In this document: piece by piece, positions 33,495 to 41,868 of the stretch
How the letters are laid out: every line of letters starts with the position of its first letter
How positions within the stretch are numbered: position 1 is the stretch's first letter
From: Myxococcales bacterium
GTDB lineage: Bacteria; Myxococcota_A; Polyangia; Polyangiales; Houyiibacteriaceae
NCBI GenBank assembly: GCA_024640845.1
Contig: JAHEEE010000017.1
Coordinates: 1-58,093 of the forward strand
DNA: 58,093 nt
Direction of reading: 5' to 3'
Notes under the pieces: model-generated
What the model saw: only the letters and a program-made list of their open reading frames with translations
Databases searched by the model: none
Told to the model about the DNA's origin: nothing
Translations under genes and position numbers: made by a program

Positions 33495-35573
33495 ATGCCC
33501 CGTCCCTTATTGCTTGTTTCGAGCTTATGCATTCTTGCGGTCGCCGCGTGCGGAAACGACGCTTGTCCCTCGGGTGAAGTCCTCAATTCCATTGGGCAGT
33601 GTGTTCCGGCGGACGAGCGCGGCCGTTGCGCCGACTTCGACCCCCTCAAGCAGGTCTATTGGGGTGACACCCACGCTCACACCGAGCTCTCGTTCGACGC
33701 CAACATGCAGGGGACGCGGACCACCCAGGATGACGCGTATGCGTTTGCGCGGGGCGAAGCCATCCCGCTCCAGCCCTACGACGAGAACGGCGCCCCCACG
33801 CGGATGGCGCAGATCGACCGCCCCCTCGATTTCGTGATGCTCAGCGATCACGCGGAGTTTTTGGGGACCCTCGCAGTCTGCAACGATCCCGACTCGCCTG
33901 CCTACGACGCAAGGCAGTGCGTCGACTATCGCGCCGCCCAAGAGTTCGATGCGGATCCCCGAGAGGTCATCTTCATCTTCGTCGAGATCAACGGCCTATA
34001 CCTTTTCCCGCCGGAGGACGTGCGCTACCCGGCGCTCTGCGGGCCCGATGCGGCGATCTGCATCGACGCGGGCATGGACGTCTGGAGCGATATCGTCGAC
34101 AAGGCGGAGGCCGCCTACGATCGCAGCGACAGCTGCGAATTCACGACCTTTCCGGGATACGAGTGGAGCGGTGTGCCCTTCAACAGGAACATGCATCGCA
34201 ACGTCATGTTCAAGAACGGGAACGTGACCTCACAGCCTTATGGTTACTTCGACGAGCCTTATCCGAAGGGCCTCTGGGATCGACTCGAGGAGGAGTGCCT
34301 CAGCGCCGGCAACGGCTGCGACGTACTAACGGTGCCGCACAACACCAATCTCTCGGACGGCATCGAGTTCGATGCTGAGATCGCATACGGAGCCCCGTTC
34401 ACGTCCGACTACGTCGAGCAGAGAAACTTGATGGAACCCCTCATCGAGATCTACCAGCACAAAGGGGCCTCCGAGTGCCTTCCTGGCCAGCCGGTCCCCG
34501 ACGAGCAATGCGGCTTCGAGCTCCTTCCCTACCGCAACATCGGGGCTCAGAACCAGGACACCCAAGGGCCTCCCAATCCCAAGAGCTTTCTCCGCTACGC
34601 ATATGGCGAGGGGATGAAATATGAGAGAGACCTCGGAACCAATCCCTTCGCGTACGGGATTACCGCGGCGAGCGACACACACATTTCGGCGCCGGGTTTC
34701 GTTGCGGAGAACGATTTCAAGGGTCATGCCGGGTCGGGACAGCCCAACCGATTCCTGCCGCCCCCCGCGGGCTTTCCAGACCAGGAATACCTGAGCCCGG
34801 GTGGCCTCACGGGTGTTTGGGCCGAGGAAAACGCCCGAGAGGCGATCTTCAGCGCGTTTCGCAACAAAGAGGTCTTCGGCACGAGCGGCCCACGGATCGC
34901 GGTGCGCATGTTTGGCGGCTGGGACTACCCCAGCTCGATCTGCGACGACGAAGATCTCGCCGCGCAGGGCTACGCGGGCGGCGTTCCCATGGGCGGCATG
35001 CTCGAGGCGCAGTCGGGAAGCGGTGGGCCGCAGTTCGTCGTCTCCGCCAAACAAGACCCGATGGGAGCGCCTTTGCAGCGCGTTCAAGTCGTCAAAGGCT
35101 GGCTCGACGGCGACGAATATCAGGTTCGCGTGTACGAGGTCGCGGGCAATCCCGAAAACGGCGCCAGCGTCGACCTCGACACCTGCGTGCCGAGCGGCTC
35201 CGGTGCGAGCGACCTCTGTCAGCTGTGGCAGGACCCCGACTTCGATCCTTCGGAGCGCGCCTACTACTACGCTCGCGTGATCGAAAACCCCACCTGTCGC
35301 TGGTCGACCTTTCAATGCTCGCAAGCCGAGTACGACTGCAACGATTGGGACTACGATTCGTGCCAGGCACTCGAGGCCACCGGGCAAAGTAGCTACCTCT
35401 GCGATTGTTGTGACCCAAGCGCGGGCCTGAACGTCGACTGGTGCGAAAGCGTCGACTGCACGAATCCCGAAGACCTTCCCGAGGATGAGGCGCGTTGCTG
35501 CGTCGCGCGGGTGCAGCCCATCATCCAGGAGCGTGCCTGGACCTCGCCGATCTGGTACCAACCGCCCGGTTGA
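33495..35573 (+). CDS. DUF3604 (PHP-like) lipoprotein
   Basis: A 692-residue exported protein. The lipobox LAVAAC places the lipidated Cys at residue 19. The DUF3604 fold begins at about 54 with VYWGDTHAHTELSFDA, a PHP-type metal motif, followed by MLSDHAEFLG, FPGYEWSG, VPHNTNLSDG and GITAASDTHISAPG, all histidine/aspartate-rich metal ligands. The protein is Cys-rich toward its C-terminus. It is probably a metal-dependent hydrolase on the cell surface; the substrate is unknown. It is first in a three-gene operon with 1- and 4-base overlaps. Confidence 0.88.
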   Translation: MPRPLLLVSSLCILAVAACGNDACPSGEVLNSIGQCVPADERGRCADFDPLKQVYWGDTHAHTELSFDANMQGTRTTQDDAYAFARGEAIPLQPYDENGAPTRMAQIDRPLDFVMLSDHAEFLGTLAVCNDPDSPAYDARQCVDYRAAQEFDADPREVIFIFVEINGLYLFPPEDVRYPALCGPDAAICIDAGMDVWSDIVDKAEAAYDRSDSCEFTTFPGYEWSGVPFNRNMHRNVMFKNGNVTSQPYGYFDEPYPKGLWDRLEEECLSAGNGCDVLTVPHNTNLSDGIEFDAEIAYGAPFTSDYVEQRNLMEPLIEIYQHKGASECLPGQPVPDEQCGFELLPYRNIGAQNQDTQGPPNPKSFLRYAYGEGMKYERDLGTNPFAYGITAASDTHISAPGFVAENDFKGHAGSGQPNRFLPPPAGFPDQEYLSPGGLTGVWAEENAREAIFSAFRNKEVFGTSGPRIAVRMFGGWDYPSSICDDEDLAAQGYAGGVPMGGMLEAQSGSGGPQFVVSAKQDPMGAPLQRVQVVKGWLDGDEYQVRVYEVAGNPENGASVDLDTCVPSGSGASDLCQLWQDPDFDPSERAYYYARVIENPTCRWSTFQCSQAEYDCNDWDYDSCQALEATGQSSYLCDCCDPSAGLNVDWCESVDCTNPEDLPEDEARCCVARVQPIIQERAWTSPIWYQPPG

Positions 35574-36451
35574 TGCTCCGCGTCCTCCTCCACTATTTTC
35601 TGATCGGCGGGCTCCTCTTTAGCGCCAAAGCGTTCTACGAACGCCGAGGTGTCGAAGGGCCGGAGATCGCGGTTCGCGTCCCCGCGCAAGCAAGCGAAGC
35701 AGAGGTCGACAGGATCGTTCGCGAGGCGATTCTCCTCAACGAGGCGCGGCGCTACGGCTGGGACCGCCGCGACCCCGTCGTGTTCAGCCACCTCGTGCGC
35801 AACATGCGCTTCATCGAGCCCGAAACAACCGAGGACGACGCCACGCTCTACAAGCGCGCCCTCGACATGAGGATGCACGAGCACGACCCGATCGTGCGCG
35901 CGCGCCTCCTCTATCGCGCAAGGGAGGCGCTGGCATTCGTACCCGAGGATCGAATGCCCACGCGCGAAGAGCTCGAGGCGCACCGCGACCAACACGTGGA
36001 ACGCTTCGAGCGCGAAAGCCGCGTCCGCTTTCAGCAGGTGTTCCTCAGCCGCACCAAGCGTGGCGACTCGCTAGCGGCCGACGCGAGCCGCATGAGAGAG
36101 AAACTGACGGTGCTCGGCGATGCGCCGCCGGCGGGCTTGGGCGACCCGTTGCCGGGACTTCGGCCCGAGATTGTCGCGACGCCCTCGAAGGTCCACACGG
36201 CCTACGGCCCCGAGCTCGCGGACGCCGTCGGTGAAGCTCTGGTCGGAGTGTGGCGCGGACCGGTGTCGTCCGTGTACGGGCTGCACTTCATCAAGGTCCT
36301 CGAGAAGGAACCGGCGCGCGTTCCGCCGCTCGACGCGATTGTCGCCGAGGTGCGGGCCGACCTCCTGCGCGAGGTTCGCGCCGAGCTCCGCAAGGAGCGC
36401 ATGGCCGCGCTTCGCGACGCCTACACCGTGCACATCGAGAGGATGCCATGA
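35573..36451 (+). CDS. Membrane-anchored peptidyl-prolyl isomerase (PpiC type)
   Basis: A 292-residue protein with an N-terminal membrane segment (LLHYFLIGGLLFSAKAF), a SurA/PrsA-like N-domain and a PpiC-type rotamase domain (about 150-255) containing RVRFQQVFLS, GDPLPGL and VSSVYGLHFIKV. It should assist folding of exported proteins. Start at ATG 35573 overlaps the DUF3604 stop by one base; it overlaps the HupE/UreJ gene by 4 bases. The three-gene pairing suggests it matures the DUF3604 or HupE-like partner. Confidence 0.82.
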   Translation: MLRVLLHYFLIGGLLFSAKAFYERRGVEGPEIAVRVPAQASEAEVDRIVREAILLNEARRYGWDRRDPVVFSHLVRNMRFIEPETTEDDATLYKRALDMRMHEHDPIVRARLLYRAREALAFVPEDRMPTREELEAHRDQHVERFERESRVRFQQVFLSRTKRGDSLAADASRMREKLTVLGDAPPAGLGDPLPGLRPEIVATPSKVHTAYGPELADAVGEALVGVWRGPVSSVYGLHFIKVLEKEPARVPPLDAIVAEVRADLLREVRAELRKERMAALRDAYTVHIERMP

Positions 36452-37455
36452 GCCGAGCTCGAGCCTCACTTCTCGTGATTCTTTTCGGCCTCGGCGTCCC
36501 GAGTCCCGCTGATGCTCACCCGCTCGCGCCGTCGGTCCTCTCGTTCGAGCAGAGCGGCCACGGCCAAGTCACCATGCGTTGGCGCGCGCCGGTGAAACGG
36601 CCGACCGGCCAATCACTCCGTCCCCGCGTTCCCACGATCTGCGAAGTCACCGAGCCTGTGACCGCCGTGCTCAACGAGGAGGAGACGGCCGTCACGGAGA
36701 CCCAAGAGCTTCAGTGCGACCCGCCAGACATGACGGGTGCGGTCGTCGCGATCGACGGCTTCGAGGATTCGACCATCAACGTGGTCGTCCGCGTCGTGCG
36801 CGCCGACGGCAGGGTGCACCATGCGATCCTCGACGCGGGCACCCCTCAGCTCACGATCGCCTCGCCACGAGACGAGTCCCACACCTTTTTCGAGTACTTG
36901 ATGCTCGGAGTCGAGCACCTGCTGACCGGCTGGGATCACCTGACCTTCGTCATCGGCCTCCTCATCCTCTTCGGCTGGCAGCGCCGCCTGGTTGCCGCGG
37001 TGACGGCGTTCACCGTCGGCCACAGCCTCACGCTTGCCCTCTCGGTGCTCGGCTTTCTCTCGGTACCCCAGGCCATCGTCGAAGCGCTGATCGCCATGAC
37101 GATCGTCGTGCTCGCCCTCGAGATCCAATCCGGACGCCACGGCCCGGTTTGGAAGCATCCCTGGACGCTCCCCGGCGCGCTCGGCCTGCTCCATGGACTC
37201 GGCTTCGCATCGGTGCTCTTCGATGCCGGACTGCCGAGCGACGAGATCCCGCTCGCGCTCTTCGGTTTCAATCTCGGTCTCGAGCTCGGGCAGCTCGGCG
37301 TCATCGCGATCGCTTGGGCGAGCTACGCTGTGGTGCGCTCGGCGATCCCTGCTGGCTGGCAGGGCAATCGAACGCTACCGGCTTACGTCATCGGGTCGCT
37401 CGCGGCGTTTTGGGTCATCGAACGAACGCTCAGCGTGTTCGGCCTCAGCGCCTAG
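36448..37455 (+). CDS. HupE/UreJ-family membrane protein
   Basis: A 335-residue protein with a signal peptide (ADA cleavage near 23), a periplasmic beta domain (about 24-145) and six C-terminal membrane helices starting at the family motif EHLLTGWDHLTFVIGLLIL, with TVGHSLTLALS and GLLHGLGFASVL further on. Histidines and aspartates in these helices suggest a metal permease such as nickel or cobalt. ATG 36448 is coupled to the PPIase stop (ATGA). The last 4 bases overlap a convergent gene. Confidence 0.86.
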   Translation: MSRARASLLVILFGLGVPSPADAHPLAPSVLSFEQSGHGQVTMRWRAPVKRPTGQSLRPRVPTICEVTEPVTAVLNEEETAVTETQELQCDPPDMTGAVVAIDGFEDSTINVVVRVVRADGRVHHAILDAGTPQLTIASPRDESHTFFEYLMLGVEHLLTGWDHLTFVIGLLILFGWQRRLVAAVTAFTVGHSLTLALSVLGFLSVPQAIVEALIAMTIVVLALEIQSGRHGPVWKHPWTLPGALGLLHGLGFASVLFDAGLPSDEIPLALFGFNLGLELGQLGVIAIAWASYAVVRSAIPAGWQGNRTLPAYVIGSLAAFWVIERTLSVFGLSA

Positions 37456-38885
37456 CCGGCTTCCGCCCGGTCCTCGTCGCCCAAGCCAAAGGTGCCGGTC
37501 GGCGGACCTGAGGAAAAGCGATCCTTCGCGCCCTCGAGGTATCCGCGAAGCTCGTCTGCAGCTCGTCGTTTGTCGAACGACACCTGCGAATCCACGACTT
37601 CGAGCGCCTGGTCGAGGTGCTCGACGAATCGCGCGCACTCTTGCGCTGCTCGGCCGAGGCTCTCTTCGCCGATCTCGCTTCGACGGGTGAGCGCGCTGAC
37701 CGCTCGAATCAAAGGACCCCGTTGCGGGTAGTCGGTGCCTTTGGCGAGCCTTGGGCCGAATGCACGGAAGTGCCGGGCAAACTCACCTGCGAACCCAAGG
37801 CCTTCGGCACCGTTCGGGCGGTGCCCGCCAGGCCGATGAGCGGATGCCTTTGCGATGAAGCCGCGCAGGATGAAGCGAAACGCCCAAATGTCTTGTCGCA
37901 AATCCTTCCGAACCCGTTCGCTCGAGCGTTCGACGCGCTCCGGCTGAGGAGGGGCCGCCAGATCGCGAAGATGCTTCGCGGCGTCCTTCACGGTGCCACG
38001 AACCTGTCGAATCTCGTTGCGCAGTCGCTCGGAGGGCGCGGCGAGGCTCTGCGCGCCTCCCAGAGTGGGAAGCGGATCGACAAGCCCTGTGCGCACGGCG
38101 TCGTGCACCTCCATCGCGAGCGGCTCGACCACCTCTTCGCCCTGCACCATCAAGAAGCGCGTGAGTGTCCGAAGCTCCCGCCGCGTGCCCGCGAGCACGA
38201 CATGCGCCCGGTAGATGCCTCCATCCTCGCTCATCTGCTGGTCGGCGATACCGAGGTAGCGGTGGCTCCGAAGCAGCGAAAGGAACGCGACGATCGTCGT
38301 GGTCTTGGCCGCGTCGTGTCTCCACGAGGCGAGGTGCGCGGGGAAGCGTTCCGGGCCGATGAGCTCCGTGACGTTGGCGAACTCGAGTGGATCCGAGGGT
38401 CGGAAGTACGCATTGCGACCGAGGTCGCGGAGGAAGAGGTCGCAGCTCGCCGCGAACGCGTCCGAATCGACGCTCGGCAAATCGAGCAGGCGCTCGCTCA
38501 CCCGCAGCGCATCCCCGAGCGAGCGCGCGAGCGCGTCGAGCGAAGCGCTTGGCTCCATGGTCGTCGCTCCTACGGGGCGCAGGCGACGTTCGGTCGGGTG
38601 GTCCGCGCCGAGCTCTCTGGCCAGATCAAGCGCCCACGCGCAGGTCAGTCTCATCGCATGGAGATGGGGGCGGAAGTCGGTCACGGCCGCTGCGGGCGGG
38701 TGGTTTTCGAGATGGCGGAACGCCGCCAACCCGGCGAGGGCGGCTTGGAGGGGCAGCAGCGCGTGGGCGCGCTGCTCGGAGGACAACGACTGCCGCCAGC
38801 GCGCCCAGATCTTCGCTTCGGCAGGAGCCCAGCGCTCGATCCAGGATAGGAGGCCCTCTTCAGCCAGATGTGGACGGGGGGTCAT
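37452..38885 (-). CDS. Hypothetical alpha-helical protein
   Basis: A 477-residue soluble, mostly helical protein without signal peptide or recognisable motif. It has a helical N-terminal half with repeated Leu/Ala heptads (LLPLQAALAGLAAFRHLEN) and a conserved-looking middle segment (LMVQGEEVVEPLAMEVHDAV). I do not recognise its family. It starts 32 bases downstream of ruvB on the same strand and may be co-transcribed with it. The final 4 bases overlap the HupE/UreJ gene tail-to-tail. Confidence 0.7.
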   Translation of the reverse strand: MTPRPHLAEEGLLSWIERWAPAEAKIWARWRQSLSSEQRAHALLPLQAALAGLAAFRHLENHPPAAAVTDFRPHLHAMRLTCAWALDLARELGADHPTERRLRPVGATTMEPSASLDALARSLGDALRVSERLLDLPSVDSDAFAASCDLFLRDLGRNAYFRPSDPLEFANVTELIGPERFPAHLASWRHDAAKTTTIVAFLSLLRSHRYLGIADQQMSEDGGIYRAHVVLAGTRRELRTLTRFLMVQGEEVVEPLAMEVHDAVRTGLVDPLPTLGGAQSLAAPSERLRNEIRQVRGTVKDAAKHLRDLAAPPQPERVERSSERVRKDLRQDIWAFRFILRGFIAKASAHRPGGHRPNGAEGLGFAGEFARHFRAFGPRLAKGTDYPQRGPLIRAVSALTRRSEIGEESLGRAAQECARFVEHLDQALEVVDSQVSFDKRRAADELRGYLEGAKDRFSSGPPTGTFGLGDEDRAEAG

Positions 38886-38917
38886 TGGGGGGGTTCAGGA
38901 AGCAGCAAGCAAGCGGA

Positions 38918-39955
38918 TCAAAACAGCCCGGACTGTGTGCCCGGGGCCTGTTTCTTTCCGAGATGCTCGAAGGCGTGCCGTGTGGCTACACGTCCCCTCG
39001 CCGTGCGCGCCAACAAACCCCGCTGAAGGAGGTAAGGCTCGTACACGTCTTCGAGCGTATCGCGCGGCTCGCTCAACGCGGCCGCCAAGGTTTCGATGCC
39101 GACCGGGCCGCCATCGTAGTGATCGATGATCACCGTGAGGTAGCGCCGGTCCATTTGGTCGAGGCCGGCCTCGTCGACCTCCAGTCGATCGAGCGCCTCG
39201 CGCGCGGTTGCTCCATCGAGCTTGCCATCACTGAGGACCTCCGCGAAGTCGCGGGCGCGGCGGAGCAAACGGTTGGCGATGCGCGGGGTGCCCCGCGAGC
39301 GCCGCGCCAGCTCGTGGCCCGCCTCCTTCGTGAGCGAGAGCCCGAGCAACCTCGCGCTCCGCTCGATGATCAAACGCAACGCGTCGTCGGGGTAGTAGTC
39401 GAGCCGCGCGACGTAGCCGAATCGCGAGCGCATCGGGTTTGTAAGCAGCCCCGTGCGGGTCGTGGCGCCGACCAAGGTGAACGGCACCAGCGGGAGTTGC
39501 AGCGTTTGCGCATAAGGCCCGTCGCCGTTGACGATGTCGATTCGGAAATCCTCCACGGCTGTGTAGAGGTTCTCCTCGACGGTTGCGTTCAGTCGGTGGA
39601 TCTCGTCGATGAACAACACGTCGTTCGGTGCGAGCTTGGTGAGGAGCGCAGCGAGCTGGCCTTTGTGCTCGATCGCCGGGCCCGACGCCGAATGAAGGGT
39701 CACGCCCCGCTCGGAGGCCAGGATGAGCGCCAGCGTGGTCTTGCCAAGCCCCGGAGGGCCGCAGAACAAGGTGTGGTCGATCGGCTCGCCGCGTTGTCTG
39801 GCCGCCTCGACGAAGACACGAAGGTTCGCCTTGATCTGTTCTTGGCCGACGAAATCCGCGAAGTGATCCGGTCGAAGGCTGCGATCGAGCGTGGGGTCGT
39901 CCGATTGCTCGGCAACACTCAGGTTCTCGTTCGCTCTCGCTTCCATCTCACTCAT
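38918..39955 (-). CDS. ruvB: Holliday junction helicase RuvB
   Basis: RuvB, 345 residues, the AAA+ motor of branch migration. Walker [12 protein letters not shown], Walker [12 protein letters not shown], sensor 1 LVGATTRTG, and the C-terminal winged helix with [13 protein letters not shown] and [17 protein letters not shown]. Its start overlaps the ruvA stop (ATGA). Confidence 0.97.
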   Translation of the reverse strand: MSEMEARANENLSVAEQSDDPTLDRSLRPDHFADFVGQEQIKANLRVFVEAARQRGEPIDHTLFCGPPGLGKTTLALILASERGVTLHSASGPAIEHKGQLAALLTKLAPNDVLFIDEIHRLNATVEENLYTAVEDFRIDIVNGDGPYAQTLQLPLVPFTLVGATTRTGLLTNPMRSRFGYVARLDYYPDDALRLIIERSARLLGLSLTKEAGHELARRSRGTPRIANRLLRRARDFAEVLSDGKLDGATAREALDRLEVDEAGLDQMDRRYLTVIIDHYDGGPVGIETLAAALSEPRDTLEDVYEPYLLQRGLLARTARGRVATRHAFEHLGKKQAPGTQSGLF

Positions 39956-40560
39956 GACAATGCCGACAGCGCCGCCCGGAGAAGTCCTTCGACGTTCTCG
40001 TCATCGGACATGCTCATCGCGGTTCCCACCGCGGCTTCCGCTTCGCTCCGTTTGTATCCCATGTTGACCAGTGCACCAACGACGGCGTCACCTGTCGAGC
40101 TCGCAGCGCTCGGTATGGCCCGAAGTCGAACCCCGGTCTTCCCGCTCGTCGCGAAATCCAGCTTGTCCTGGAGGTCCAAGAGGATTCGCTCGACGGTCCT
40201 CTTCCCGACACCGCTGATGCCCTTGAAGGCAGCCTTGTCCTGGCGCGCGATCGCGTCCTGAAGCTCGCGCGCGTTGAGCACGCCGATGATCGCAAGCGCC
40301 AGCTTCGGCCCGATGCTGCTCACTTTGAGCAGCGCACGAAACGCTGCCCGGTCTTCTGCAGTCGCGAACCCAAACAAGGTGAGGGCGTCTTCGCGAACGT
40401 GGGTGTGAATGTGCAACGATACGCTCTGGCCTGACTCGGCCTCGACCCGCCCCGCGGTCCCGGAGGGCAGAAACACTTCGTACCCGACCCCCTGAACATC
40501 GACGATCACCGACCCATCGGCCTCCCGGTGCGCAATTGTCCCTGTGATTCTGCCGATCAC
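39952..40560 (-). CDS. ruvA: Holliday junction protein RuvA
   Basis: RuvA, 202 residues. N-terminal OB fold [13 protein letters not shown], the two helix-hairpin-helix motifs ([14 protein letters not shown] and [16 protein letters not shown]) and the C-terminal RuvB-binding helix bundle. GTG start at 40560. It is separated from ruvC by a 816-base stretch of repeats and a four-helix-bundle gene, unlike the compact ruvCAB layout of many genomes. Confidence 0.95.
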   Translation of the reverse strand: MIGRITGTIAHREADGSVIVDVQGVGYEVFLPSGTAGRVEAESGQSVSLHIHTHVREDALTLFGFATAEDRAAFRALLKVSSIGPKLALAIIGVLNARELQDAIARQDKAAFKGISGVGKRTVERILLDLQDKLDFATSGKTGVRLRAIPSAASSTGDAVVGALVNMGYKRSEAEAAVGTAMSMSDDENVEGLLRAALSALS

Positions 40561-40608
40561 CGGCCGGAGACTAGCAGGTTACTGAACAGATGTGTATTTC
40601 CTCGTCGG

Positions 40609-40632
40609 CCCCAGCCCCAGCCCCAGCCCCAG
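40609..40632. repeat. (CCCCAG)4 microsatellite
   Basis: Four perfect CCCCAG hexamers directly before the next repeat module. Hexamer runs of related composition also sit at 41217 and 57598, each at a joint between modules. Confidence 0.9.
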
Positions 40633-40643
40633 CGTCGATGAAC

Positions 40644-40800
40644 GCGATTGGCGTCGGGAGGCTTGTTTACATCCACCCACCCACCCCCGCCCGTAGTCCT
40701 CCCTCCGCGGCACTCGCTTCGCTCTGCCTTGGCGGCGCATACGCGCCGGGCTTCGCCGTTCCGGCTCGCGCTGCCGCGCATGGCTTGGAAGCTCTCGGGG
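40644..40800. repeat. Dispersed GC-rich module, copy C
   Basis: Copy starting GCGATTGGCGTCGGGAGG and carrying ACTCGCTTCGCTCTGCCTTG. It ends two bases before the stop of the four-helix-bundle gene. There is no structured module behind it: the four-helix gene takes that place. Confidence 0.9.
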
Positions 40801-40802
40801 CG

Positions 40803-41135
40803 CTAGCGAGCTCGGCTCAAGCACCAGGTGATGGCGCAGACCCGGTCGAGCCTCCGATCGAGGCGCGCCACCCTTTGCGCCTCGAGGTACCCCCAGTCAC
40901 TCGCGACATGAAGCGCGGCGCGGACTTCCTTTGCGGACCCGCACGCCGTCGCGAACCGAAGGCGTGCGTTCCCCGTATCATTCCCGCGCCCCTCGGCCAT
41001 GTTCAGCACGATACTCTGCGCCGCTCGCCTCAGTTGATCAGCCAATTTCGCATCCTGCTCCCGAATCTTCTGCAGTAGCGGCCCGAGCTCGCGCACAACC
41101 TCCCGCGCCCTGACGTAGACATTCTTCTTCTCCAT
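40803..41135 (-). CDS. Four-helix-bundle protein (S23/IVP, Avd-like)
   Basis: A 110-residue four-helix-bundle protein of the family also found in 23S rRNA intervening sequences and, as Avd, in diversity-generating retroelements. Typical features are the start YVRAREVVRELGPLLQKI, DQLRRAAQSIVLNMAEGRGN (the family's SIxxNIAEG-like core) and RFATACGSAKEVRAALHVA. The start at ATG 41135 has AAGGAG just upstream, partly inside the base of a 23-bp hairpin (41143-41195). Family members are basic RNA-binding pentamers; the role here is unknown. It sits within repeats in the ruvC-ruvA gap, suggesting later insertion. Confidence 0.85.
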   Translation of the reverse strand: MEKKNVYVRAREVVRELGPLLQKIREQDAKLADQLRRAAQSIVLNMAEGRGNDTGNARLRFATACGSAKEVRAALHVASDWGYLEAQRVARLDRRLDRVCAITWCLSRAR

Positions 41136-41142
41136 AGCGACT

Positions 41143-41195
41143 CCTTGGTGTTGGGTTTTGGTCTCACCCGCGGAGACCAAAACCCAACATCAAGG
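41143..41195 (-). promoter_or_regulatory. 23-bp hairpin over the four-helix gene's ribosome site
   Basis: Arms 41143-41165 and 41173-41195 pair over 23 bp with one G-U and a 7-base loop (ACCCGCG). Read in the gene's direction, the 3' arm ends CACCAAGG and the Shine-Dalgarno AAGGAG begins there, so the folded leader would partly mask the ribosome site. May be a translational control element or an end of a mobile unit. Confidence 0.7.
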
Positions 41196-41216
41196 ACAAG
41201 CGGCGTGGAAGAAGGA

Positions 41217-41343
41217 CAGCGTCAGCGTCAGCGTCAGCGTCAGCGTCAGCGTCAGCGTCAGCGTCAGCGTCAGCGTCAGCGTCAGCGTCAGCGTCAGCGT
41301 CAGTGTCAGCGTCAGTGTCAGCGCCAGCGTTCAGCGTCAGCGC
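41217..41343. repeat. (GTCAGC)n hexamer array, about 18-20 copies
   Basis: Tandem GTCAGC units, the first 13 perfect (41221-41298), then GTCAGT, GCCAGC and a broken unit. The array ends against the double-stem hairpin unit, whose own end is GGTCAGC, so the array looks like an expansion of that terminal hexamer. Frames through it encode (Asp-Ala)n or (Ser-Val)n and are not genes. Confidence 0.95.
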
Positions 41344-41381
41344 GGAGCCCCGTGGTGACGAAGTCACTTTAGGGGGTCAGC
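41342..41381. repeat. 40-base double-stem hairpin unit at the ruvC stop
   Basis: Same unit with one changed base in the right outer arm (AGGGGG for ACGGGG). Its end GGTCAGC supplies the ruvC stop codon (TCA at 41377-41379, read as TGA on the minus strand), so the unit abuts the gene end exactly. Confidence 0.88.
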
Positions 41382-41862
41382 GGCCGATCCCCTTCGATCT
41401 CGTCGCCTGAATATGCGTAATCGCCACCGCCAGCGCGTCGGCCGCGTCTTCCTCGGGCGGCTCTTTGAGCCCCAGCAGGGCGCTGACCAGCCTCCCCACC
41501 TGCACCTTGTCCGCGGCGCCTCGCCCCACGACGGTTCGCTTCACGATCGCCGGCGGATACTCGTGTACCGCGATCTCCGACTGCGCGGCCACCAGCAGTG
41601 CAACGCCGCGCGCATGGCCGAGCTTGAGTGCCGCGTTTGCGTACTTCGCGAAGAAGATCTCTTCAACCGCCACCGCCTCCGGTGTATGTGCTGCGATCAC
41701 CCGCTCGAGCTCCGCGTGAATCATCCGGAGTCGGTTCGCGAGGGCGAGCTTCTCGGGCACTGCGATCGTTCCAGCCGCGATGTGCCGGAGCCGTGTCCCC
41801 TCGAGCTCCACGACGCCCCAGCCCGTGCGTCGGCTGCCGGGGTCGATGCCGAGGACTCGCAT
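41377..41862 (-). CDS. ruvC: Holliday junction resolvase RuvC
   Basis: RuvC, 161 residues. The catalytic acids appear in VLGIDPGSRRTGWG, AVEEIFFAKYANAA, and the C-terminal DAADALAVAITH. It cleaves Holliday junctions with RuvAB. It starts 6 bases after yebC. The gene's last codons and stop lie in the hairpin repeat unit, and the last residues GIGR may be derived from repeat insertion. Confidence 0.96.
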   Translation of the reverse strand: MRVLGIDPGSRRTGWGVVELEGTRLRHIAAGTIAVPEKLALANRLRMIHAELERVIAAHTPEAVAVEEIFFAKYANAALKLGHARGVALLVAAQSEIAVHEYPPAIVKRTVVGRGAADKVQVGRLVSALLGLKEPPEEDAADALAVAITHIQATRSKGIGR

Positions 41863-41868
41863 GGAGCG

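Noticed and set aside
40803-41135. Diversity-generating retroelement (Avd-like protein)
   Set aside because: There is no reverse transcriptase gene and no template/variable repeat pair in the window; only the four-helix fold is shared.
41217-41343. CRISPR array
   Set aside because: The repeat is a continuous hexamer without spacers and there are no cas genes.
41145-41372. Open frames encoding (Gln-Arg)n, (Ser-Val)n or (Asp-Ala)n
   Set aside because: They are translations of the GTCAGC hexamer array, with no start context or homologous domain.
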